From assembly GCF_016031655.1 (NCBI RefSeq), contig NZ_JACCHQ010000002.1, positions 124,001 to 188,000 of the forward strand: 64,000 nt of DNA. The letters are read 5' to 3'. Position 1 is the first letter of the stretch; the number at the start of each line of letters is the position of its first letter. Below the pieces are notes generated by a model. The model did not search any database. It saw nothing but the letters and a program-made list of their open reading frames with translations, and was not told the DNA's origin. Shown here piece by piece: positions 56,627 through 64,000 of this stretch. Position numbers and translations under genes: made by a program. This DNA is from Bradyrhizobium glycinis (GTDB taxonomy: Bacteria; Pseudomonadota; Alphaproteobacteria; Rhizobiales; Xanthobacteraceae).

Positions 56627-57071
56627 GCGCCTCGACTACAACCAGATCGCGCCGGCAGGCATCAAGGCGCTCGGCGGCGTCTACGGCTACGTCCTGCAGA
56701 GCCAGCTTTCCGCCACGCTGATCGAGCTGGTTTATCTGCGGATCTCTCAGATCAACAACTGCGCCTACTGCCTGGACATGCACACCCGCGACCTCCTCAA
56801 GAAGGGAGAAAAGGTCGAGAAGATCGCGCTGCTGCAGGCATGGCGCGAGGCCGGCAATCTCTTCGACGAACGCGAACGGGCTGCCCTGGCCTGGGCGGAG
56901 ACGGTGACACGGGTTGCCGAGACCGGCGTGCCCGACGAGGCATACCAGGCCGCACGCGCCGTGTTCGAAGAGCGTGAGCTCGTGGACCTCACGATCGCGA
57001 TCAGCCTGATGAACGCCTACAACCGCATCGCCATCAGCTTTCGCGCAACACCGGCGACTGCCGCCGGCTGA
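56619..57071 (+). CDS. AhpD-like / carboxymuconolactone decarboxylase family protein
   Basis: The protein is 150 aa. The AhpD motif is clear: INNCAYCLDMHTRD contains the CxxC pair and the His, followed by FDERERAALAWAETVT. Such proteins are peroxidases or disulfide reductases of the alkyl hydroperoxidase type. The start follows AAGGAGAG and overlaps the small upstream ORF. In company with DUF417 and a cupin it supports an oxidative-stress role for the locus. Confidence 0.9.
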   Translation: MSKRLDYNQIAPAGIKALGGVYGYVLQSQLSATLIELVYLRISQINNCAYCLDMHTRDLLKKGEKVEKIALLQAWREAGNLFDERERAALAWAETVTRVAETGVPDEAYQAARAVFEERELVDLTIAISLMNAYNRIAISFRATPATAAG

Positions 57072-57114
57072 TGCGCTCCCCACGACATCCTGCACAACGC
57101 GAAAGGTCATTCAC

Positions 57115-57525
57115 ATGACGAAACGTGGGATCGTGGTTGCGGCGGCGCTGATCGCCGCAACCAGCCTGGCTTCGCTCTCGGCACGATCCGAAGAGCCACG
57201 ACTGGGAGACATCAAGCGCACACATCTCATGAAGGAAGCTCTGAGTGCGCCCGGGCGCGAGGTCGTCCAGGTTCGCGCCGATTTTCCTCCGGGCGTCGTC
57301 GCCGTCAGGCACAGTCACCCGGGCGAAGAGCTCGTCTATCTGATCGAAGGCGAGCTGGAATATCGGCTCGATGGCAGGCCGCCCGTGATCCTGAAGGCCG
57401 GCGACGTGCTGCTCATTCCTCACGGAGTGCATCATGCGGTGAAGAATGTCGGCAGCGGCAACGCCGCGGAGCTTGCGACCTACATTGTCGAGACGGGCAA
57501 GCCGCTGTTGACGCTCGGCCGGTGA
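57115..57525 (+). CDS. Exported cupin-domain protein
   Basis: The protein is 136 aa with a signal peptide (MTKRGIVVAAALIAATSLAS, cleavage near SARSEE). The mature domain is a single cupin: VAVRHSHPGEELVYLIEGEL forms motif 1 with His and Glu metal ligands, and AGDVLLIPHGVHHAVKN motif 2. Such proteins bind metal and small molecules in the periplasm; the exact role is open. It is the last gene of the LysR-linked group and is followed at once by the uronate dehydrogenase fragment. Confidence 0.85.
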   Translation: MTKRGIVVAAALIAATSLASLSARSEEPRLGDIKRTHLMKEALSAPGREVVQVRADFPPGVVAVRHSHPGEELVYLIEGELEYRLDGRPPVILKAGDVLLIPHGVHHAVKNVGSGNAAELATYIVETGKPLLTLGR

Positions 57526-58011
57526 ACGATCTCTACCGCTTATTCCAGTCGATGATCCGGCTCGGATCGGCGTCGAACTCCTGCTGCAGAAGGTGCCGCC
57601 CTGGAAGTAATCGCCGACGGGATCCGGCTTCAGCTTGGCCTGCTCGGCCATGGCGTGCTCGCGGAAATTCTCGGCGCGGCCCGTGGGACGATAGCCGAAT
57701 TCGTAGGCGCGGTGGTTGTCCCACCAGGCGCGCTCGTTGAAGGAGGCGCCGTAGAAGATCTCGAAATGAATGTCGGGATGCTCGAGCCCGATGCGGCAGA
57801 GCTGCACGAGATCGTGCTTCAGCCAGTCGAGAGCCGGGCGAGGCCGGCGCTAGCCCGCAATCTTCTGCTGCAGGCATCTATCACGGAACGCCGCTGCCCT
57901 GGCCGCGTTGGAAGACCAAGCACTAGCCTCGGTCCCGCTTCAGACGCGACAGGTAACAGTCTCTCGGAGCATGTCACGTCGCACGGGAGCGCTGGCCGAG
58001 CGGGTTGAACA
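57526..58011. other. 486-bp region without an intact gene
   Basis: It holds the udh fragment (57533-57836) and then about 170 bp with no gene (57837-58011), GC-rich and lacking a ribosome site until the TAXI-like gene start at 58012. Confidence 0.7.
57533..57836 (-). pseudogene. Truncated, frameshifted 3' copy of uronate dehydrogenase
   Basis: This stretch matches the 3' end of the intact gene at 59866-60690 over about 300 bp in the same orientation (57533-57836 against 59866-60173). It covers the C-terminal part, including QLCRIGLEHPDIHFEIFYGA, and the stop. One base is missing early on (CTCCTGCTG against CTCCATGCTG), which shifts the frame, and the 5' part is absent beyond the AGATCGT region. 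It is not translatable as an enzyme. Confidence 0.9.
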
Positions 58012-59205
58012 ATGAGGGTCTGCGGAGCGATGCGGGCCGGTTTGTTCATCGCATTGATTGCAGCGGCCTACTTCGGCGGGCAGGTCCAGGCTTCTTTCGC
58101 GCAAAAGGGACCGCCCGCCTCTCCGAGCGAATCCTCGAAGGTGTCTCCGAGAAAGGAAGGCACTCCCAAGAAGGAAACGGGGCGATCTGCGGACCCGTAT
58201 ACAGTGGGCTTCGTAACCGGTACGCCGCAATGCACTGAATTCGCGATCGCTCAGGACATTGCGACCACGCTGGCCGGCGGCCAAGAGACCGGCCCTCGTG
58301 GCCAAGTCGCATTGCGGGTCCTGCCCATGGTGGGGAACGGCGGTATCCGCAACGTCCTCGATGTGCTCACCCTCGCAGGCGCTGACGTGGCGATCGCACC
58401 CGTCGTTCTGGTCAACCGGCTTCGGGAGACAAGAACCTTCGGGGATATTTCAGACAGACTGACCTACATTGCGCCGCTCCATATCGAGGAGTTCCATCTT
58501 CTCGCGCGGCCGGAGATCGGAAGCCTGACGGAGCTTTCGGGAAAGAAGGTCAATCTCGGTGATGACGGCAGTGCCGGCGCTATCCTCGGCCGCGAAGTGT
58601 TGAACCGTCTGGGCATCAAGATCAGCGAGACGAACTTGGGACCCGAGGCCGCGCTGGATGGTCTGAGGAAGGGGGATCTCTCCGCCGCTCTGCTCGTCTC
58701 AGGAAAACCGGTCAGCTTCCTGACGCAGGTCTCGCAACTCGATGGTATTCACCTCCTGCCAATCCCCTACTTCAAGGAGCTTCTGCAGCAAGATTATCTG
58801 CCATCGACGTTCCGCCACAAGGACTACCCGAATATGATCGCCGCCGAAGCAAGCGTCGACACGATCGCGATCAAATCCGCTCTCTTCGCCTACAACTGGC
58901 CGAGCGGCAGCGAGCGGTTTCGGTTGCTGGAATTCTTCGTCCAGACATTGTTCACGCGCTTTCCTGAATTTCTAGCGGGCGCACATCACCCCAAATGGCA
59001 CGAGGTGAACCTGGCCGCGCAGCTGCCAGGATGGCGACGATTCCGACCGGCAGAGCGCTGGCTCCAGCAGCAATCCGGCGGCGAGGCCGCGCTTCGCAAG
59101 GCGTTCGGCCGGTTCCTCGAGGGAAAGCCGAGCGCCAATTCGGCGGACCGGGAAGATTTATTCCGGGACTTCCTGCGCTGGCGAGAACGCAACCCGGATA
59201 ACTGA
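58012..59205 (+). CDS. TAXI-family TRAP-type solute-binding protein-like
   Basis: The protein is 397 aa with an N-terminal signal peptide (LFIALIAAAYFGGQVQASFA) and a low-complexity linker (SSKVSPRKEGTPKKETGRS). The body has GFVTGTPQCTEFAIAQDIAT and LSGKKVNLGDDGSAGAILGR, typical of TAXI extracytoplasmic receptors. No TRAP membrane protein gene is nearby, so it may be an orphan binding or sensory protein, or use a partner elsewhere. ATG 58012 is used; ATG 58030 is possible. It lies between the two udh copies. Confidence 0.8.
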   Translation: MRVCGAMRAGLFIALIAAAYFGGQVQASFAQKGPPASPSESSKVSPRKEGTPKKETGRSADPYTVGFVTGTPQCTEFAIAQDIATTLAGGQETGPRGQVALRVLPMVGNGGIRNVLDVLTLAGADVAIAPVVLVNRLRETRTFGDISDRLTYIAPLHIEEFHLLARPEIGSLTELSGKKVNLGDDGSAGAILGREVLNRLGIKISETNLGPEAALDGLRKGDLSAALLVSGKPVSFLTQVSQLDGIHLLPIPYFKELLQQDYLPSTFRHKDYPNMIAAEASVDTIAIKSALFAYNWPSGSERFRLLEFFVQTLFTRFPEFLAGAHHPKWHEVNLAAQLPGWRRFRPAERWLQQQSGGEAALRKAFGRFLEGKPSANSADREDLFRDFLRWRERNPDN

Positions 59206-59238
59206 GCAAGAATTGGCAGGCAAATGTGGGAGGTGTCG

Positions 59239-59802
59239 ATGCGCAACGCGCTTGTGAGCGCAGCCTTGGCTGCATTGCTCGCCTTGATCGCCGACGTGAG
59301 GCATTCTGCCGCCCAATTTGCTCCCCTCTTTCCTCCAACGCCGCAGACACTCGCACCGGCGGCCGCGCCACCGGCCGAGAAGACCGAGCGAACCAGGACG
59401 GTCCCTCACCGAAGCACCAAGGCGCACAGGAAGCGCGAAATCGTTCGCCCCCCGGCCAATCAGCGGAAGATCGCTGAAAAAAACGGATACAAGCGGGTCA
59501 GCGATCTCGTGAACTTCCCAAAGTTCTTTCCGGGCCTCGGCTTCATTTTCGTGAAGCCCGACACGTTGCCGTTGGGGCCGTTCCTGTGCTTCGATCGCAG
59601 GGATCGTCTGGTGGCGACCGTGTACATGGTCCCGATCAAGGACATCGACGATCACAAGTCGTCGGAGGGGACTGGGTCAGCGCGGCCAGTCGACCACATC
59701 AGCATCTACTTCAACCTGGGTCACCCCGGTGTGGATGAGCCGCATTACCATGTGGTGCTCTGGCATGTGACCAGGAAGCAGGAAGCGCGCGTTGCGAAAT
59801 GA
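59239..59802 (+). CDS. Exported protein of unknown function
   Basis: The protein is 187 aa. Signal peptide MRNALVSAALAALLALIADV, cleavage near AAQ, a Pro-rich linker, then a compact domain with KFFPGLGFIFVKPDTLPLG and EPHYHVVLWHV. The His cluster (HYHVVLWH) looks like a metal site. I do not recognise the family. ATG 59239 follows GGGAGG; an ATG at 59224 in the same frame is possible. It starts 33 bp after the TAXI-like gene and its stop is 63 bp before the intact udh 3' end. Confidence 0.75.
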   Translation: MRNALVSAALAALLALIADVRHSAAQFAPLFPPTPQTLAPAAAPPAEKTERTRTVPHRSTKAHRKREIVRPPANQRKIAEKNGYKRVSDLVNFPKFFPGLGFIFVKPDTLPLGPFLCFDRRDRLVATVYMVPIKDIDDHKSSEGTGSARPVDHISIYFNLGHPGVDEPHYHVVLWHVTRKQEARVAK

Positions 59803-59865
59803 CGACGTGCATTGCAAGCCGGGCGCTTGGCCCGGCGGCCGCAATTGCGAGCTGACGACCGCCGC

Positions 59866-60690
59866 CTACCGCTTGTTCCAGTCGATGATCCGGCTCGGGT
59901 CAGCATCGAACTCCATGCTGCAGAACGTGCCGCCCTGGAAGTAATCGCCGACCGGATCCGGCTTCAGCTTGGCCTGCTCGGCCATGGCGTGCTCGCGGAA
60001 ATCCTCGGCGCGGCCCGTGGGACGATAGCCGAATTCGTAGGCGCGATGGTTGTCCCACCAGGCGCGCTCGTTGAAAGAGGCGCCGTAGAAGATCTCGAAA
60101 TGAATGTCGGGATGCTCGAGCCCGATGCGGCAGAGCTGCACGAGATCGTCCGGCTTGAGCCAGATCGAGAGCCGGCGATGGTCGAGCGGCATGTCGCCGA
60201 AATTCCCAATGCGAAGGCAAGTCACCTTCAGCCCATGCTTGTCGGCGTAGAGCGCGCCGACGGCCTCGCCGAACACCTTGCTGACGCCATAGCGGCCGTC
60301 GGGACGCGGGGTGACGTCGGTGCCGATCTTGTGGTGGCGCGGATAGAAGCCGACGGCGTGGTTCGACGAGGCGAACACCACGCGCTTGACGCCCTTGCGG
60401 TAGGCCGCCTCGAACAGATTGTAGCCGCCGATGATGTTGGCCTGGAGAATCTGATCCCAGGTGCCTTCGACCGAATAGCCGCCGAAATGCAGGATGCCAT
60501 CGATGCCCTCGCAGATCGCCTCGCATTGCGCGAGATCGGCCAGGTCCGCGGCCTTGAATTTTTCATTGGGACCGAGATCGGCCGGCGGCTTGATGTCGGA
60601 GAGGAGGAGATCCGGGTAGATCGGTGGCAGCAGTTTCCGCAGACTCGTGCCGATTCCGCCCGAAGCTCCCGTCATCAAGATACGCGGCAT
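59866..60690 (-). CDS. udh: Uronate dehydrogenase-like NAD-dependent SDR
   Basis: The protein is 274 aa, extended SDR. It has the nucleotide motif GASGGIG, the segment SSNHAVGFY and the catalytic RYGVSK with Tyr134 and Lys138. These match uronate dehydrogenases, which oxidise galacturonate or glucuronate to the aldarolactone with NAD. The C-terminal ARGA-like end (DPSRIIDWNKR) fits. The fragment at 57533-57836 derives from this gene or a close paralogue. It is divergent from the SMP-30 gene, an expected lactonase partner. Confidence 0.88.
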   Translation of the reverse strand: MPRILMTGASGGIGTSLRKLLPPIYPDLLLSDIKPPADLGPNEKFKAADLADLAQCEAICEGIDGILHFGGYSVEGTWDQILQANIIGGYNLFEAAYRKGVKRVVFASSNHAVGFYPRHHKIGTDVTPRPDGRYGVSKVFGEAVGALYADKHGLKVTCLRIGNFGDMPLDHRRLSIWLKPDDLVQLCRIGLEHPDIHFEIFYGASFNERAWWDNHRAYEFGYRPTGRAEDFREHAMAEQAKLKPDPVGDYFQGGTFCSMEFDADPSRIIDWNKR

Positions 60691-60780
60691 GTTATCCCTC
60701 GCCGTTAGTGACCGAATTTGCGGTCACGTGTCTCTAATGATAGCAGGATTGTCCAGAGGGAACGAAACGAGAGAACCGGC

Positions 60781-61758
60781 ATGAATGAGGCATCGTCCCG
60801 CACCGAGGAGCGGCCAGGCTGGCGCCCGGCGACCTATTACCCCGATCCCGCGATTAGGGCATTCGATCCCCGCTTCGAAAAATACTGGCTGAAACTTTCG
60901 GCGGTGGAGCGGCTGGCGACCGGCCTGCGCTGGGCCGAGGGGCCGGTGTGGTTCGGCGACGGGCGTTATCTCCTGTGCAGCGACATCCCGAACCAGCGCA
61001 TCGTCAAATGGGAGGAAGAGACCGGTGCCGTCAGCGTGTTCCGCAAGCCCTCGAATTTTGCCAACGGCAACACGCGTGACCGGCAGGGCCGGCTGATCAC
61101 CTGCGAGCACGGCGGCCGGCGCGTGGTGCGCACCGAATATGACGGCAGCATCACCGTGCTGATGGATCAATTCAACGGCAAGCGGTTGAACTCGCCGAAC
61201 GATGTCGTTGTTAAATCGGACGGCTCGATCTGGTTCACCGATCCGACCTTCGGCCTGCTCGGCAATTACGAGGGCTACAAGGCCGAACCCGAGATCGAGC
61301 CCAACGTCTATCGGCTCGATCCCGCGACCGGCAAGGCGACCATCGTTGCCGAGGGCGTGCTCGGGCCGAACGGGCTCGCCTTCTCGCCGGACGAGAAGAT
61401 CCTCTATGTCGTGGAATCGCGGGGCGTTCCGAACCGCAAGATCCTCGCCTATGACGTCTCGCCCGAGGGCACCACGATCTCGAACAAGCGCGTCCATATC
61501 GATGCCGGACCGGGCACGCCCGACGGCATGCGCTGCGACATCGATGGCAATCTCTGGTGCGGCTGGGGCATGGGCGATCCCGAGCTCGACGGCGTCGTGG
61601 TGTTCGCGCCCGACGGCGTCATGATCGGCCGCATCGCGCTGCCCGAGCGCTGCGCCAACGTCTGCTTCGGCGGCGTCAAGCGCAACCGCCTGTTCATGGC
61701 GGCGAGCCAGTCGATCTACGCGCTGTATGTGAACACGCAAGGCGCGCTCGGCGGCTAA
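60781..61758 (+). CDS. SMP-30/gluconolactonase family lactonase
   Basis: The protein is 325 aa, a six-bladed propeller: LRWAEGPVWFGDGRYLLCSD carries the first metal-ligand Glu, NSPNDVVVKSDGSIWFTDP holds the Asn/Asp metal site, and GTPDGMRCDIDGNLW a later Asp. It hydrolyses sugar lactones. Following uronate oxidation the aldarolactone would be its substrate (inference). ATG 60781 follows GAGAGAACCGGC; the in-frame extension to 60718 has no ribosome site. It is divergent from the udh gene with a 90-bp spacer. Confidence 0.9.
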   Translation: MNEASSRTEERPGWRPATYYPDPAIRAFDPRFEKYWLKLSAVERLATGLRWAEGPVWFGDGRYLLCSDIPNQRIVKWEEETGAVSVFRKPSNFANGNTRDRQGRLITCEHGGRRVVRTEYDGSITVLMDQFNGKRLNSPNDVVVKSDGSIWFTDPTFGLLGNYEGYKAEPEIEPNVYRLDPATGKATIVAEGVLGPNGLAFSPDEKILYVVESRGVPNRKILAYDVSPEGTTISNKRVHIDAGPGTPDGMRCDIDGNLWCGWGMGDPELDGVVVFAPDGVMIGRIALPERCANVCFGGVKRNRLFMAASQSIYALYVNTQGALGG

Positions 61759-61765
61759 CGCTGTA

Positions 61766-61865
61766 CTCGTAGGGTGAGCAAAGCGAAGCGTGCCCACCAA
61801 TGTCTTGCTCGTCGCGAGATGGTGGGCACGTCACGCGAAGAGCGCGCCTTTGCCTATCCTACGAG
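61766..61865. repeat. Intergenic inverted repeat, family E
   Basis: Terminal arms CTCGTAGG (61766-61773) and CCTACGAG (61858-61865), with inner GTGCCCACCA and TGGTGGGCAC, flank about 80 bp. It sits between the lactonase gene and the family B repeat. Confidence 0.75.
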
Positions 61866-61874
61866 GTCTGTCCT

Positions 61875-61962
61875 CCGTCATTGCGAGGAGCACTTGCGAC
61901 GAAGCAATCCAGACTGTCTCCGCGGAGGGAATCTGGATTGCTTCGCTTCGCTCGCAATGACG
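61875..61962. repeat. Intergenic palindromic repeat, family B copy 3
   Basis: Begins CCGTCATTGCGAGG and ends CTCGCAATGACG, with AAGCAATCCAGA / TCTGGATTGCTTC inner arms. An extra ACTTGCGA-like stretch in the left arm distinguishes it from copy 1. It abuts the terminator of the aldehyde dehydrogenase gene. Confidence 0.85.
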
Positions 61963-61994
61963 AAAAAACGCCGGAGCGGTTGCCCGCTCCGGCG
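61963..61994 (-). terminator. Rho-independent terminator of the aldehyde dehydrogenase gene
   Basis: An 11-bp stem CGCCGGAGCGG (61969-61979) with CCGCTCCGGCG (61984-61994) and TTGC loop is followed on the minus strand by TTTTTT (61968-61963). It lies 22 bp after the stop at 62017. Confidence 0.85.
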
Positions 61995-62016
61995 TCAATT
62001 CCTTCAAGCGATAAAC

Positions 62017-63155
62017 TTACGCCGCGTTGAAGCCGGCGACGGCTTTCACTTCGAGGAAGTCCTCGAGCCCGAACTTGCCCCACTCGCGGCCGTTGCCGGA
62101 CTGCTTGTAGCCGCCGAACGGCGCGGTGCGGTCGTTGGGCACGCCCTGCAGGTTGACGTTGCCGGCGCGGATCTGGCGGCCGACGCGCTTGGCGTCCTCG
62201 ACCGTCGGACCCGTGACGTAACCGGCGAGGCCGTACGGCGTATCGTTGGCGATCTTGACCGCGTCGGCTTCGTCCTTGGCGCCGATGATGGTCAGCACCG
62301 GCCCGAAGATCTCTTCGCGCGCGATCGTCATGTCAGGGGTGACATCGGCGAAGATGGTCGGGCGGACATAGAAGCCCTTGTTGACGCCTTCGGGCAGGCC
62401 CGGGCCGCCGGCAACGAGCGTTGCGCCCTCGTCGATGCCCTTCTTGATCAGGCCCTGGATCTTGTCCCATTGGCCGCGATTGACCACCGGGCCGATGGTG
62501 GTGCCTTCGGCGCGGGGATCGCCGGCCTTGGTCTTGTCGGCGACAGCCTTCGCGATGGCGGCGACTTCCTTCATCTTCGAGAGCGGCACGATCATGCGCG
62601 AGGGCGCGTTGCAGGACTGGCCGGAATTGTTGAACATGTGCATCACGCCGCCGGTCACCGCCTTTTGCAGATCGGCGCCTTCGAGGATGACGTTCGGCGA
62701 CTTGCCGCCGAGCTCCTGGCTGACGCGCTTCACGGTGGGAGCTGCGCGCTTGGCAACGTCGATGCCGGCGCGGGTCGAGCCGGTGAAGGAGATCATGTCG
62801 ATGTCGGGGTGCTCGCTCATGGCGGCGCCGACCTCGGGGCCGAGGCCGTTGATGAGGTTGAACACACCCTTGGGAACGCCGGCCTCATGCAGGATTTCCG
62901 CGAAGATCAGCGCCGAGGTCGGCGTGAACTCGCTGGGCTTCAGGATCATGGTGCAGCCGGCGGCGAGCGCGGGCGCGACCTTGCAGGCGATCTGGTTCAG
63001 CGGCCAGTTCCAGGGCGTGATCATGCCGACCACGCCAATCGGCTCGCGCAGCACCATGGCGGTGCCGACCGGCTCCTCGAAATGATAGTTCTTGAGCACG
63101 TCGAGCGTGGTCATGAGATGGCCCCGTCGATGTAGAATTGCATGCGATTGACCAT
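62017..63155 (-). pseudogene. Aldehyde dehydrogenase gene broken by an internal deletion near the 5' end
   Basis: The original start is intact: GAGG site and MVNRMQFYIDGA at 63155, but the frame ends after two more codons (IS, then TGA at 63113-63111). In another frame the body resumes at HLMTTLDVLKNYHFEEPVG (about 63120) and continues for 365 aa from ATG 63114. The body has TPWNWPLNQI, FTGSTRAG, the Glu in QELGGKSPN and catalytic Cys in NSGQSCN. About 90-100 codons between the two are missing compared with a 475-aa family member, so the NAD-binding part is incomplete. The break is at GACGGGGCCATC. Assembly error is possible. Neighbours suggest a semialdehyde dehydrogenase in sugar-acid breakdown. 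Confidence 0.85.
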
Positions 63156-63296
63156 CGTTAACCTCTTCTTGGGGGCTTGGAGGGGGCGTTTCGGCAGGCA
63201 TCCTTGCACGAAAGCGCCGGCAATTGAACCCGCCATATGCGGGGCCAGCGTTGCGGCGAGCGGAATATGTGACGCGATTTGAAGCGAGGCAAGCGG

Positions 63297-63434
63297 CCCT
63301 GGATCCCGGCTCTGCGCAGCAGCGTTGCACGCTGCAGCGCGTCCGGGACACGAGATTGTAACGAGGCTAGACAGTCTCATGCCCCGGACGCAGCGCAGCA
63401 CTTCTTCAGTGATGCGCTGCAGAGCCGGGGCCCA
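63297..63434. repeat. Intergenic imperfect inverted repeat, family F
   Basis: Left block (GGATCCCGGCTCTGCGCAGC and GCTGCAGCGCGTCCGGG) mirrors a right block (CCCCGGACGCAGCGCAGC and GCGCTGCAGAGCCGGGG) about 45 bp away. It occupies most of the 297-bp spacer between the aldehyde dehydrogenase and the right-edge gene; no ORF with a ribosome site is seen there. Confidence 0.75.
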
Positions 63435-63452
63435 TGCGACGGGTTACCTCCG

Positions 63453-64000
63453 CTACACCGCCATCTTCCGATGCAACACCGGGGCGCCGGTGGTGAGGCT
63501 TTCGGCCGCATCGATGATGGCATTGGCGTCGACGCCGTAGTGCCGATAAAGGTCCGCGATGCTGCCGGTCTGGCCGAACTGCTCGACGCCGAGCGCCTCG
63601 ACGCGGTGGCCGCGAACGCTGCCGAGCCAGCCGAGCGCGGCGGGATGGCCGTCGATCACGGTCACGATGCCGCAGTCGCGCGGCAGGGGCGCCAGCAGCT
63701 TTTCGATGTGGCTGAGATGCTGCACGCCGCGGCGATCGCGCCGCAATTTCCGCGCCGCGGTCCACCCCGCATGGAGGCGATCGGCCGAGGTGATCGCGAG
63801 CAGACCGACGTCGCGGCGGCTTTCGCCGATGAAGCCGGTCGCCTCGATTGCTTCCGGCGCGACCGCACCTGTATAGGCGATCACGACCTCGGCATTCGGC
63901 CCCGGCTTGCGCAGCCAATAGGCGCCGTCGGTGATGCCCTGTCGCAGCTCCGGTGTCATGATCCGCTGCGCCTGCTCGATCGCGCGCGTGGAGAGGCGCA
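63453..64000 (-). CDS. C-terminal part of a transketolase / pyruvate dehydrogenase E1-like protein, cut by window edge
   Basis: The frame is open from the right edge to a stop at 63453, giving about 182 residues. It starts within LSTRAIEQAQRIMTPELRQG and contains DGAYWLRKPGPNAEVVIAYT and VEALGVEQFGQTGSIADLYR. The last is the C-terminal signature of homodimeric pyruvate dehydrogenase E1 (AceE) and related transketolase-like enzymes. The cofactor domains lie outside the window, so the substrate is not fixed. An internal ATG at 63959 is not the true start, as the similarity continues upstream. Confidence 0.88.
   Translation of the reverse strand, partial: RLSTRAIEQAQRIMTPELRQGITDGAYWLRKPGPNAEVVIAYTGAVAPEAIEATGFIGESRRDVGLLAITSADRLHAGWTAARKLRRDRRGVQHLSHIEKLLAPLPRDCGIVTVIDGHPAALGWLGSVRGHRVEALGVEQFGQTGSIADLYRHYGVDANAIIDAAESLTTGAPVLHRKMAV

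Overview
The window is GC-rich chromosomal DNA of an alphaproteobacterium, most likely Bradyrhizobium or a close relative. This rests on the high-GC third positions, the gene families present (CYP102-type P450-reductase fusion, several Opp/Dpp-type ABC systems, uronate and sugar-acid catabolism) and the many short palindromic intergenic repeats that I associate with Bradyrhizobium. The genus call is inference; there is no rRNA or marker gene here. I saw no tRNA, rRNA, CRISPR array, transposase or phage gene.

Layout. 1-7.2 kb (minus strand): a truncated gene at the left edge, then a lipid-oriented run read right to left: small DUF6489 protein, alpha/beta hydrolase, WS/DGAT acyltransferase, epoxide hydrolase and a self-sufficient CYP102-like P450. 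7.6-21.3 kb (plus): one long run encoding two complete peptide-type ABC importers (SBP-B-C-D-F and D-F-SBP-B-C) around a gamma-glutamyltransferase-like and a DUF1028 protein. 21.5-26.4 kb (minus): histidine kinase, single-domain receiver, receiver-adenylate cyclase and an unrecognised protein, chained by overlaps or short gaps. 26.6-31.6 kb (minus): TetR regulator, membrane fusion protein and RND pump, with a TetR-like operator and a clear terminator. 31.8-37.8 kb: a split TPP-dependent decarboxylase pair, a divergent P450, ornithine aminotransferase and a repeat-rich exported protein. 37.8-46.5 kb (minus): a TetR regulator, a nitrate/taurine-class ABC importer and a four-gene catabolic operon (enolase superfamily, Gfo/Idh/MocA, DUF993, TIM-barrel epimerase). 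46.7-53.5 kb: VOC protein, two PfkB kinases, FAD reductase, enoyl-CoA hydratase-like protein and an IlvD/Edd dehydratase.

53.5-64 kb looks rearranged. A sugar-acid set (IlvD/Edd dehydratase, uronate dehydrogenase, SMP-30 lactonase, aldehyde dehydrogenase) is split by about 6 kb carrying a LysR/SDR/DUF417/AhpD-like/cupin group, a TAXI-like binding protein and an unknown exported protein. A frameshifted 3' fragment of the uronate dehydrogenase gene lies at 57.5-57.8 kb in direct orientation to the intact gene at 59.9-60.7 kb. The aldehyde dehydrogenase gene has lost an internal segment near its 5' end and is broken. The right edge holds the C-terminal part of a transketolase/pyruvate dehydrogenase E1-like protein.

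Most interesting points: the two-importer locus around two probable Ntn-fold hydrolases, the phosphorelay ending in a cyclase, the P450/epoxide-hydrolase/acyltransferase run, and the duplication plus deletion scars in the sugar-acid cluster.
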